From the NCBI GenBank assembly GCA_964538915.1, contig CAZIFB010000006.1:100767-164766 (forward strand): a stretch of DNA of 64,000 nucleotides, in the 5' to 3' direction. Each line of letters opens with the position of its first letter. Positions within the stretch are counted from its first letter, which is position 1. This DNA comes from JAEUHQ01 sp964538915 (lineage in GTDB: Bacteria > Planctomycetota > UBA1135 > UBA2386). A program made the translations under genes and the position numbers. The notes below the pieces were generated by a model. The model was not told the DNA's origin. It was given only the letters and a program-made list of their open reading frames with translations, and did no database searches. This document shows positions 25,229 to 35,300 of this stretch, one piece after another.

Positions 25229-26161
25229 TCAGATGCTGACGCGGTTGCGGCCCGCGGCCTTCGCGCGGTAGAGCGCTTCGTCGGCCTGGCGCGTCAGCTG
25301 CTCCGCCAGGTGCCCGTCGTCGGGGAAGGACGCGACGCCGATCGAGATCGTCGGCTGGGCCATCACGGTGCCGCGCGTGATCGCTTCGTCGGCGACACAG
25401 GCGCGCATCGTCTCGCCGAGTGCGAGGGCCTTCTGGCGATCGAGGTCGGGCACGAACGCCGAGAACTCGTCGCCGCCGAAGCGACTCACGACACCCTTGG
25501 CGGCGTGCACGATCGCGCCGAGACGCTTGCCGACGGTGGCGATGGTGTGGGCTCCGAGCAGGTGGCCGTGCGTGTCGTTGATCCGCTTCAGCCCGTCCAT
25601 GTCCATCATGTAGACGGCGAGCGGGCGTCGCTGGCGCGAGCACAGGAGGAGCGTGTCGAAGAAGCGTGTCTGGAACACGCGCTGCACCGGCAGTCCGGTG
25701 AGGTCGTCGACGTTCATCAGGTGGTCGACGGCCTTGTGGAACTCCTCTTCGAGCTCGTCGTGGAAGCAGAACTTCAGCACGGTTTCACCGACGTGCACGC
25801 GGTCCCCGTCGCGCAGCGGCATCGTCGTGATCCGTTCACCGCCGATCATCGTGCCGTTGGTCGACGAGAGATCGACGACCTGCCAGGTGTCCGGCTGCGG
25901 ACCGCGTTCGACGCGGCAGTGCACGCTCGAGATCTGCGGATCGCCGGGCACGACGAGGTCGGCGCGGTCCGGGCGCCGGCCGAGCACCAGCGAACTCTCG
26001 TTCAGCAGGTAGCGGCGGCCGACCTGCGCGCCGCGCAGCACGACGAGCACCGGCAGCCGCTGCACCTTCTGCGAGCTGTTCTGGCCGGGCGCGGAGTAGA
26101 CCGTGCGGCTGAAGTCGGTGTCACCTGTGTCGACCATCGCGAGCGGGAGTGAGCCGGTCAT
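25229..26161 (-). CDS. FHA-GGDEF diguanylate cyclase
   Basis: The protein has 310 residues. Residues 37-130 form an FHA domain (LVLGRRPDRADLV; SSVH; STNGT). Residues 150-310 form a GGDEF domain (VDDLTGLPVQRVF; GLKRINDTHGH; RFGGDEF at 227-233; ISIGVASFPDDGH). The intact active site suggests synthesis of cyclic di-GMP. The usual RxxD inhibitory site before GGDEF is absent, so product inhibition may be weak. ATG 26161 is one base after the stop of the symporter gene, so the two are likely co-transcribed. Ser/Thr phosphorylation is the probable input. Confidence 0.9.
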   Translation of the reverse strand: MTGSLPLAMVDTGDTDFSRTVYSAPGQNSSQKVQRLPVLVVLRGAQVGRRYLLNESSLVLGRRPDRADLVVPGDPQISSVHCRVERGPQPDTWQVVDLSSTNGTMIGGERITTMPLRDGDRVHVGETVLKFCFHDELEEEFHKAVDHLMNVDDLTGLPVQRVFQTRFFDTLLLCSRQRRPLAVYMMDMDGLKRINDTHGHLLGAHTIATVGKRLGAIVHAAKGVVSRFGGDEFSAFVPDLDRQKALALGETMRACVADEAITRGTVMAQPTISIGVASFPDDGHLAEQLTRQADEALYRAKAAGRNRVSI

Positions 26162-26162
26162 A

Positions 26163-27974
26163 CTACCCGGTGGAATCCGGAGTCGCAGCCGTTCGTGGCA
26201 TGGCCACGAACAGGATCGTTGCGGCGGCGATTGCGCCGCCGAAGCACAGAGCCGAGCGCAGGTGTTCGCCGAAGATAAGGGCGCCGATGCCCGGCAGCAC
26301 GAGCCAGACGACCGTGGTACCGAGTACAGCACACAGGATGCCGCGGCCGAGCGTGCGGTCGGGGTGGACGTCCGTCGCGGCGGCGGCGACCGGGGCCCAG
26401 CCGGGGCCGTCCGGGCGCACCTTGCGGTAGAACGCGAGCAGCTTCGCCATCGGTTCCGGCGCCGTGACGAACGTCGCCGCGAGCCACAGCACGAGCGTCG
26501 AGGTCGCGACGATCAGGCTCGTGTATTGACCGGGCATCCGGTCGCTCTCCGCGAGGGAACCCTGCCACAGCGACACGGCGAAGAACGCCGCGAGGGAACC
26601 GACCATCGCGGTGATCTCGCTCCACGCGTTCACCCGCCACCAGAACCAGCGCAGGATCAGCACGGCGCCGAGGCCGCCGCCGAGCGCGGCGAGGTAGGCC
26701 CAGGCAGCTTCGGGCGTGATCCCGAACCGCAGCATCCACCACGCGGTGGCGCCGCCGAGCGCGGCGACGACGAGCGACGCGCGCCGAGCGACCCGCACGA
26801 GGTCCTGTTCGCCGGCCGAAGGTGCGACGAAGCGGCGGTAGACGTCGTTGACGAGGTACGACGCGCCCCAGTTCGTCTGGGTGCTGATCGTCGACATGTA
26901 CGCAGCCGCGAACGTGACGAGCAGCAGCCCGCGCAGTCCGTTCGGCGCGAGCTCGCGGATCAGCATCGGGAACCCCCGGCCCGCCTGTTCGATCTGCGCT
27001 GGATCGCGCAGTTCGGGGTGCAGCGCGAGTGCGGCGAATGCGACGAGGATCCACGGCCACGGCCGCACGCAGTAGTGCGCGACCTGGAAGAGCAGTGTCG
27101 CCTTCACGGCGTCGCGTTCGTTCCGGCAGGCAGCCATGCGCTGCACGATGTAGCCGCCGCCGCCCGGTTCGGCGCCCGGGTACCACGTGGCCCACCACTG
27201 GCCGAAGACGAGGGCCGCGAAGACGCCGATCGGCATCCAGGCCGCGGAGTCGTCGAAGGCGGGGACGAAGTCCAACAACTGAGTGCCGCCGAAGTTCGTC
27301 GCAGCGCGCTGCTGCAGCGCGTCGATGCCGCCGACGGCGGACACCGCGATCACCGCGAGCGCGATGCAGCCGATCATCGCGAGCACGAACTGCACGGCGT
27401 CGGTGACGGCGACGCCCCACATGCCCGACAGCGCCGAGTAGACGCCGGTGACCGCGAGCAGCACCGCGACGAGCAGCAGGTCGGTGCCGGCGTCGGCGGA
27501 TGTGCCGTGCAGCACCGTCTCGCGCAGCACCGTGACCATCGCGAACGTCACCCACCCGATCACGAACGAGTTGACGACGACGGCGACGTAGATCGCACGG
27601 AAGCCGCGCAGGAATGCGGCTGGCCGGCCGGCGTAGCGCAGTTCGATCAGTTCGACGTCGGTGAGCACCTCGGCGCGGCGCCACATCTTCGCGAAGACGA
27701 ACACGGTCAGCATCCCGCCGAACGCCCAGGCCCACCAGAACCAGTTGCCCGCGAGCCCGTGCTTCGCGACGAGGCCCGTCACGGCGAGCGGCGTGTCCGC
27801 GGCGAACGTCGTCGCGACCATCGACGTGCCTGCGAGCAGCCACGGCATCGAGCGCCCCGACGCGAAGAACTCGGCCACGCTCGTCCCGGCGCGGCGGCGG
27901 TAGTGGAGGCCGATGCCGAGCGACAGCAGGAAGTACGCAGCGATCAGCGTCCAGTCGAGCCACGAGAGCTGCAT
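26163..27974 (-). CDS. Sodium:solute symporter (SSS family)
   Basis: The 603-residue inner-membrane protein has about 13-14 hydrophobic segments. It begins LSWLDWTLIAAYFLLSLGIG and has the SSS motif SVAEFFASGRSMPWLLAGTS. It couples Na+ influx to solute uptake; the solute is not predictable. A soluble loop (ATDVHPDRTLGRG) lies near the C-terminus. ATG 27974 precedes the first helix. It is followed directly by the FHA-GGDEF gene, suggesting that transport and signalling are expressed together. Confidence 0.88.
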   Translation of the reverse strand: MQLSWLDWTLIAAYFLLSLGIGLHYRRRAGTSVAEFFASGRSMPWLLAGTSMVATTFAADTPLAVTGLVAKHGLAGNWFWWAWAFGGMLTVFVFAKMWRRAEVLTDVELIELRYAGRPAAFLRGFRAIYVAVVVNSFVIGWVTFAMVTVLRETVLHGTSADAGTDLLLVAVLLAVTGVYSALSGMWGVAVTDAVQFVLAMIGCIALAVIAVSAVGGIDALQQRAATNFGGTQLLDFVPAFDDSAAWMPIGVFAALVFGQWWATWYPGAEPGGGGYIVQRMAACRNERDAVKATLLFQVAHYCVRPWPWILVAFAALALHPELRDPAQIEQAGRGFPMLIRELAPNGLRGLLLVTFAAAYMSTISTQTNWGASYLVNDVYRRFVAPSAGEQDLVRVARRASLVVAALGGATAWWMLRFGITPEAAWAYLAALGGGLGAVLILRWFWWRVNAWSEITAMVGSLAAFFAVSLWQGSLAESDRMPGQYTSLIVATSTLVLWLAATFVTAPEPMAKLLAFYRKVRPDGPGWAPVAAAATDVHPDRTLGRGILCAVLGTTVVWLVLPGIGALIFGEHLRSALCFGGAIAAATILFVAMPRTAATPDSTG

Positions 27975-28144
27975 GCGGCCGCGATGTTGGACCGAGCCGT
28001 GGGAGCGCGCCACCGTGCGACGCGGATTCGGCCTCCGTGCACAGCACGTTCCGTGGGGGCTCCGACCGGGGCCCGAGGACTGCGCCGTACGGTTCGTTTC
28101 GACGCGCTTGACCGCCGCCAGCCCGTCCCGCTATCCAAACGGCG

Positions 28145-28444
28145 ATGGACCTCGTCGAGGTGACGTTCGCGGCGGCGCAGAAGACGGTGTTCGTGCAGCC
28201 CGGCACGACGCTGCTCGCCGCGGCCACGCTCGCCGGCGTCGACTGGCCCACCGGCTGCACGCGCGGCATGTGCGGGACGGACGCGGCGACCGTCGTGACG
28301 TCGGCGACGGACTCGCTCGACGCGCCCTCCGAACCCGAACGCGGGACGCTCGATCGCATGGGCCTGCCGGCCGGTTGCCGCCTGCTCTGTTCGGCGCGCG
28401 TTCGTCGCGGGGCGGTCGCGGTGCAAGGCGACGCGATCGGCTGA
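28145..28444 (+). CDS. [2Fe-2S] ferredoxin-like protein with CGTD variant
   Basis: The 99-residue beta-grasp ferredoxin-like protein has the cluster loop GCTRGMCGTDAATVV and a late GCRLLC. Classical plant-type ferredoxins read C-x4-C-x2-C. Here the third position is Asp, giving CGTD, while the C-terminal segment offers two cysteines. I recall a bacterial subfamily with CGTD in this place, so this may be a legitimate variant rather than a broken gene. The partner is unknown. The methyltransferase gene follows. Confidence 0.72.
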   Translation: MDLVEVTFAAAQKTVFVQPGTTLLAAATLAGVDWPTGCTRGMCGTDAATVVTSATDSLDAPSEPERGTLDRMGLPAGCRLLCSARVRRGAVAVQGDAIG

Positions 28445-28499
28445 AACTCCGCCCACTTGCCGCTTGTGCCGTCGCGCCGGCGCCGGCACTGTTCGCGCC

Positions 28500-29135
28500 G
28501 TGGACGCCACTCTGCCTGGCAACGAAGGCCGTGGACGCAGCAGCCCCCTGCGCGAGGGTCTCGGGTTCTTCGGCCGCTTCCTGCGCAACCCGGCGTCCGT
28601 GGGCGCCGTTCTGCCGAGTTCGCGCTACCTCTCGCGCGCACTCGTAGGGCATCTCGATCTCGCTCCGGGCGAACTGATCGTCGAGTTCGGGCCGGGCACA
28701 GGACCAGCGACCGCGATCGTCGACGAGAGGCTGCCGCCGCACGCGAAGTACCTCGGCATCGAACTCGACGAACGGTTCCACGGCCTCCTGACGCGACGCT
28801 TTCCGCGGTTCATGTTCCACCGCGGCTCGGCGGCGGACGTGCGCGAGATCCTGGCCGAACGCGGCCTCCCGCAGCCGCGTCGCGTGATGTCCGGTCTGCC
28901 CTTCGCGACACTGCCGCCCGCCGTCCAGGACTCGGTGATCGACGGGATCGTCTGGGCGCTGCGCGGGCACGACGGCGACTTCCGCACCTTCCAGTACGTG
29001 CATGCGTACGGAATGCGCGCGGCGAGGCGGTTCCGACGCCTGATGCAGGAGCGCTTCACCGGCTTCGAACGGATCGGGCCGATCATGCGCAACGTGCCGC
29101 CGGCGTACGTGCTGCGCTACTGGGGCGCGAAGTAG
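28500..29135 (+). CDS. SAM-dependent methyltransferase (phospholipid N-methyltransferase-like)
   Basis: The 211-residue Rossmann methyltransferase has the SAM motif LIVEFGPGTGPAT, acidic strand GIELDERF, and an N-terminal segment FFGRFLRNPASVGAVLPSSR typical of PmtA-like and rRNA dimethylase-like enzymes. A small substrate such as phosphatidylethanolamine is likely. GTG 28500 is chosen. It ends 228 bases before the PKS-NRPS gene on the same strand, so a link to that pathway is possible but not required. Confidence 0.75.
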   Translation: MDATLPGNEGRGRSSPLREGLGFFGRFLRNPASVGAVLPSSRYLSRALVGHLDLAPGELIVEFGPGTGPATAIVDERLPPHAKYLGIELDERFHGLLTRRFPRFMFHRGSAADVREILAERGLPQPRRVMSGLPFATLPPAVQDSVIDGIVWALRGHDGDFRTFQYVHAYGMRAARRFRRLMQERFTGFERIGPIMRNVPPAYVLRYWGAK

Positions 29136-29137
29136 CC

Positions 29138-29153
29138 CCGCGTCGCGACGCGG
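29138..29153. repeat. 16-base perfect palindrome after the methyltransferase
   Basis: CCGCGTCGCGACGCGG is a perfect palindrome three bases after the methyltransferase stop. It could fold as a hairpin terminating that gene. No T-run follows. Confidence 0.3.
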
Positions 29154-29363
29154 CGGCACGTGCCGTGCTCCGCGCGCGTGCGGTCGGCCGCCTTCGAGCG
29201 TCGGTCCCATGGGATCGGCACATGCGCATCGGCGAGGGCGAGCGTGCAAGGGCTTCCCCGCATTCGACTCGCGTGCGCAACCCAGGTCCGTCCGATATCG
29301 TCGCCGGGCCCGCCCCGGGGCGGCTGTGCCCGTGTGCGACAGCCGTTGGTTCGCGACTTCTAC

Positions 29364-32300
29364 ATGACAGACGAGGTTCAAGGCTGGGGCAAGATCGCCA
29401 TCGTCGGCCGCGCCGGTCGCTTCTCCGGCGTGCGCGACGTGCGGCAATTCTGGTCCATGCTCGCCGACGGGCGTGTCGCCGCGACACGTCTCACGGACGA
29501 GGAACTGCTGGCCCGCGGCGTGAGTCGCAAGGCGTTGGCGGACCCGAACTACGTGCGGTCGGCGAACGTGTTGCCGGACCTCGACCGGTTCGATGCCGGG
29601 TTCTTCGGCTTCTCGCCCCGCGAGGCGGCGATCCTCGACCCGCAGCACCGCCACTTCCTCGAGTGCGCGTGGGAGGCGTTCGAGGACGCGGGCTACGTGC
29701 CTCAGGACTTCCCGGGCCGGGTCGGAGTCTTCGCCGGCTGCGGCATGGGGGCGTACTTCATCTTCAACCTGCTGTCGAACCCGCAGCTCGTCGAGGAGGT
29801 CGGTCTCTTCCTGCTGCGGCACACGGGCAACGACAAGGACTTCCTGCCGACCCGGCTGTCGTACCTGCTCAACCTGACCGGTCCGTCGGTCGCCATCCAG
29901 ACGGCGTGTTCGACCGGCCTCGTCGCGGTGCACTCGGCGGTCAGCTCGCTGCTCGCGATGGAGTGCGACATGGCGATCGCCGGCGGCGTGACCATCGAGC
30001 TGCCGCACGGCGTCGGCTACCACTACACGCCGGGCGAGATCCTGTCGCCCGACGGCTACTGCCGCGCGTTCGACGACCAGAGCCAGGGCACGGTGTTCGG
30101 GTCGGGTGTCGGGCTCGTCGTGCTGCGCCGGCTCCAGGACGCGATCGCCGACGGCGACGACATCAAAGCCGTCATCATCGGCTCCGCGATCAACAACGAC
30201 GGCACCAGCAAGGCGGGCTATCTCGCGCCGTCCGTCGACGGACAGGCCGCGGCGGCGGCGGAGGCGCTGACGCTCTCCGGTGTGCCCGCGGAGTCGGTCA
30301 CCTACCTCGAAGCGCACGGCACCGGCACGCCGATCGGCGACCCGATCGAGCTGACCGCGATGACGCAGGTGTACGGCGCCGGCAAGAAGCAGTTCTGCGG
30401 CATCGGCTCGGTGAAGACGAACATCGGCCATCTCGACACCGCCGCGGGTGCAGCGAGCCTCATCAAGGTCGTCGAGGCGCTGCGTCGCGAACAGATCCCG
30501 CCGAGCCTCAACTACAAGACGCCGAACAGCCGCTTCGACCTGCGCAACAGCCCGTTCTTCGTCGTCGACAAGGCGAGGCCGTGGCCGCGCGGCGCTTCGC
30601 CGCGGCGCGCCGGCATCAACTCGCTCGGCGTCGGCGGCACGAACGCGCACGCCATCGTCGAAGAGGCGCCGCAGCGCGCTCCCGCGGTCGCCGACGGCCC
30701 GTGGCGGCTCCTGCCGTTCTCGGCCCGCACCCGCGCGTCGTTGGCCGGGGCGAAGACGAAGTGGAAGGAGTTCCTCGCGGAGGAATCTCCGGCAATCGCC
30801 GACGTCGTGCACACGCTCCGCCACGGCCGCCGCACGTTCGACGAACGCCTCGCGGTGGTCGCGCGCAGCGCGGCGGATCTGCGGCTCTGCTTCGAGGGCA
30901 AGGCGCCCGTGCTCGTGCACGAAGGCAGCGCCGGCACGAAGCCGCCGGAGATCGTGTTCCTGTTCCCAGGCGCCGGCGGTCAGCACCCTGGTGCAGGCGC
31001 CGATCTCCTGCGCGAGCAACCGGCGTTCGCGGCGGCGGTCGAAGCGTGCTTCGCCGCGATGCCGAAGGACGCGCCGTCCGACCTGCGCGCCGTGATGTTC
31101 GAGCGGCCGTTCGAAGACGCGGATGCGCGCGACAAGCTGTCGCGCTCGACGTACGCGATCCCGGCGCTGTTCGTGCTGCAGTACGCGTGGGCGAAGTGGT
31201 GGGAGGCGCAGGGCATTCGCCCCGCGCTGATCTTCGCGCACAGCGTCGGCGAGTACGCCGGCGCCGTGATCGCGGGAGCGATGCAGCTCGCCGACGCGCT
31301 GCGCATCGTCGCCGTGCGCGGCCGCGTGATCGACGACGCGCCGGCCGGCGCGATGACGACCGTGCCGCTGCCCGAAGCGAAGGTGCGCGAACTGATCGGC
31401 GACTCGCTCGACGTCGCCGCGCTGAACGCGCCGGAAGTCAGCGTCGTCACGGGCGGCCTCGCCGCGATCGAAGCACTCGAGGCGCGCCTTCTCGGCACCG
31501 AGCACGAGTGCAAGCGCATCCGCGTCGCCAGCGCGGGGCACAGCCGTCTGCTCGACGGTCAGCTCGAACGGTTCCGCGCCGCGTTCGCCGGCGTGTCGTT
31601 CTCCGCGCCGAAGGTGCCGATGGTGTCGTCCCTGCGCGGCGACATGGGTCAGGGCGACGACTTCGTCACCGCGGACTACTGGGTGCGGCACCTGCGCAAC
31701 ACGGTGCGGTTCACGCAGGCCGCGTCGAAGGTCTTCGAGCAGGCCGACCGCCTCGTGCTCGAAATGGGCCCCGGCCAGACGCTGGCGCCGCTCGTCGCGA
31801 TGGCGAAGGCCGCGCATCCGCCGCGAGCGATCGTTTCGTCGGCGAAGAAGCCGACCGACAAGGCCAACGATGCCGCGGTCGCGCTCGCCGCGTTCGGCGG
31901 CCTGTGGACGCACGGTGTCGAGATCGACTGGACGCGCGTGCCCGTCGCCGGCGGCCGCCGCGTGTCGCTGCCGACGTACGCGTTCGAGAAGCAGCGCCAC
32001 TGGATCGAGCCGGGCCGCGGTGCGGTGACGGCCGCACCCGAAGCGGACGACGGCAAGGTCGAACTGCGGCGCGTCACGGACGTCGCGCAGTGGGGCGAAG
32101 CCGTCGAATGGACGGAGACCCCGGCGGTCGCGTCGGATCCGGCGAAGGGTGCCTGGCTCGTGTTCGCGCAGGACGACGAAGCGTCGCGCGCCGTGCTCGC
32201 CGAACTGCAGCACCGCGGCGGCAAGCCCGTCGTCGTGCACGCCGGTCCGGCGTTCGCCCGCGACGGGGAACGTTTCGTCGTACGCCCGGATGCCCCGTCC

Positions 32301-35300
32301 GATCTCGACGCATTGTTCGCGGCGCTCGGCACGGTGCCCGCCCGCATCGTGAGCCTGTGGCCGCTCGCCGAGCGCTCCGGCCGGCCCGCGACCTTCGATG
32401 CGGCGTTCGTGCTCGCGCGCACGCTGCAGACGCTCGACCCGGACGACGGGACGCGCGTCGTGTTCGCCGCGGCCGGCTGCACGGCCGCGGGCGATGCGCC
32501 GGTCACGGATCCCGAGGCGGCGCTGGCGCTCGGCATCGTCGCGGTCGCACCGCGCGAGATCCCCGGCCTCGAAGCCGCGCTCGTCGACGTCGGGCGCGAC
32601 GGCGATCTGCGCGCGATGGCGCGCCACCTCGTCGACGAAGCGGCCGCGACCGGCACCGCTGCATCGCGCGTCGCCTGGCGCAGCGGCCGGCGCTTCGTGC
32701 CGAAGCGTTCGCACACGCCGTTCGAGGAGCCGAAGGCCGCGCCGTCGCGGCTGCGCGATCGCGGCGTCTACGTGATCACCGGCGGCATGACGGGCATCGG
32801 CCGCGAACTCGCGCTGTTCCTCGGCAAGGTCTGCAAGGCGCGCGTCGCCATCGTGTCGCGGCGCGCCGCGCAGGACGGCGCCCTTCAGGCCGCGATCACG
32901 GCGGCGGGCGGGGAGGTCGTGTTCGTCGCCGGCGACGTCGCCGATCGTGCGGCGCTGGAGAAGGCACTCGACACCGTCCGTTCGCGCTGGCACGCGATCC
33001 ACGGCGTCTTCCACGCCGCCGGCGTCGTCGACGACGCCCCGCTCGCGGCGAAGTCGCTCGACGCCGCGCACCGTGTGCTGCTGCCGAAGGTGCAGGGCGG
33101 CACCAACCTCGCGGCACTGCTGCCGGAGGGATCGATCGATCTGTTCGCGGTGTTCTCGTCGACGTCCGTCACGATCGCGCCGCCGGGCCAGACCGACTAC
33201 GTCGCCGCGAACGCGTTCCTCGAAGCGCTCGCTGGATCGCGCCGCGACGGGCTCGTGATCGCGTGGGGCGTGTGGCGCGACATCGGCATGGCCGAACGCA
33301 CGTACGGCAGCGGCGCCGGCGGCGACGGCCCGCACCCGCTGCTCGGCCCGCGGGTCGACGCCGGCGGCGAGATCACGTTCACGCGGCGCTACGACCCGGC
33401 GACGGACTGGGTCATGGCGGAGCACCAGGTCGCGGGTCACCCCGTGCTGCCGGGCACCGCCTACGTCGAACTCGCGGCCGCTGCCGCGCGCGTCGTCGCG
33501 GCGGGGACCCCGTGCGAAGTGCACGCGCTCTCGCTCGCGCAGCCGATGATCTTCGTCGACGAGCTGTCGCGCCTCGTCACCGTCCGCCTGAAGCCCGCCG
33601 CGCACGGCTTCGACCTCGTCGTCGAGAGCCGCGCCGGCCAGGGTGCACCGGTGGTCGAACACGCGCGTGCGCGGCTCGTCCGCACGACCGCCATCACGAA
33701 GGACCTCCCGCCGTCGCACACGAAGAGCGCCGGCGCGGAACTCGCGTCGTCGCCGCGAGGCGGCAAGCCGCACCAGGCCGACCGCGTGAAGTTCGGTCCG
33801 CGTTGGCACAACGTCGGCGACCTGCGCACCGGGGCCGGCGTGGCCGAGGGCCGCTTCGCGCTGCCCGCCGAGTTCAACGGCGACCTCGCGGCGTGGAGCG
33901 TGCACCCGGCGCTGCTCGACATGGCCGCGACGGTCGGACTGCACCTGCTCGCCGACCGCGGCGACCGCCTCGTGCACGCGCCGATCTCCGTCGATCGCGT
34001 CCGGCTGCTCGCACCGCTGCCGCGCGAAGTGACGAGCCGCGGTGTGATCGTCGCCGACACGCCCGGTCGCCTCGTCGCGTTCGACGTCGTGCTGCGCGAC
34101 ACCGCCGGAAACGTGGTCGCGATCCTCGAACGCTTCGCGATGCGCGCGGTCGAAGCGCAGGCTCTCGGCGGCGCCACGAGCGACGCACGCACCGGCGACG
34201 TGCTGCTCTCGCACGGCATCCGCGCACAGGAGGCTGCGACCGTGTTCGCGCGCGTGCTGGACAGCAAGGCCGCGCACGTCGTCGTGTCGACCGTGCCGCT
34301 CGACCGGGTGCGCCTCGCGATGACCGAAGCGCGGCCGACGGCCGCGAAGAAGGCGAAGGCCGACAGCGGCGCCGCCGCGGTCGCCGACCCGCCGCAGGGA
34401 CCCGTCGAGACGCGCATCGCCGCGGTCTGGAGCGAGCTGCTCGGTGCGTCCGCGATCGGCCGCGACGACGACTTCTTCGCCCTCGGCGGCCACTCGCTGA
34501 ACGCCGTGCGCATGCTGGCCCGCGTTCGCAAGGAACTCGGCGTCGACCTGCCGCTCGCGACGCTGTTCGAAGGTCCGACCGTGCGCGCGATCGCGGCGCA
34601 CGTCGTCGAGCAGAAGCCCGAGCTGGCGGCGCCCGCACCGGTCGCCGCGGCTGCGCCCGCGGCCGCGATGGCGGCTCCGGTGTCGAACGCGCCGGCTTCG
34701 CGCACGATCGAGACCACGGAGGCGCAGCGCGAGATCTACGCCGCCATCCTGATCGATCCGGATGCGAGCCGCGCCTACAACCTCTCCTACAGCTTCCACT
34801 TCACCGGCGAAGTCGATCGCGACGCGATGGCGCTCGCCTGCAGCCAGCTGGTCGCGCGCCACGACAGCCTGCGCTGCGGGTTCTCGCCGGACGGCCTTTC
34901 GCTGCTGATCCGGCGCGACGTGCCGTGGTCGATGGTGTTCGTGGATCTCGCGGACGTCGACGACGCCGCACGGGAGCAGCGCATTGCCGAAGAGCACAAG
35001 AAGCTCGTCGAGACGCCGTTCGACCTCGCGAAGGGCCCGGTGTTCCGCGCCACGCTGCTGCGGAAGGGCAAGGACCGGTACGAGCTCGTGCTCGGTTCGC
35101 ACCACGTCGTCACCGACGGCTGGTCGATCGGCGTGCTGATGCGCGACCTCGTCGCGCTCTACGGGGCCGCGCGCAGGAAGGCCGCGCCGAAGCTGCCGCC
35201 GGCGGCGAGCATCGCCGACTTCGTCACCGCCGAGAAGGCGTGGCGCGAGGGACCCGAAGCAGCCGGGCACCGCGACTTCTGGCTGCAGAAGTTCGCCGAT

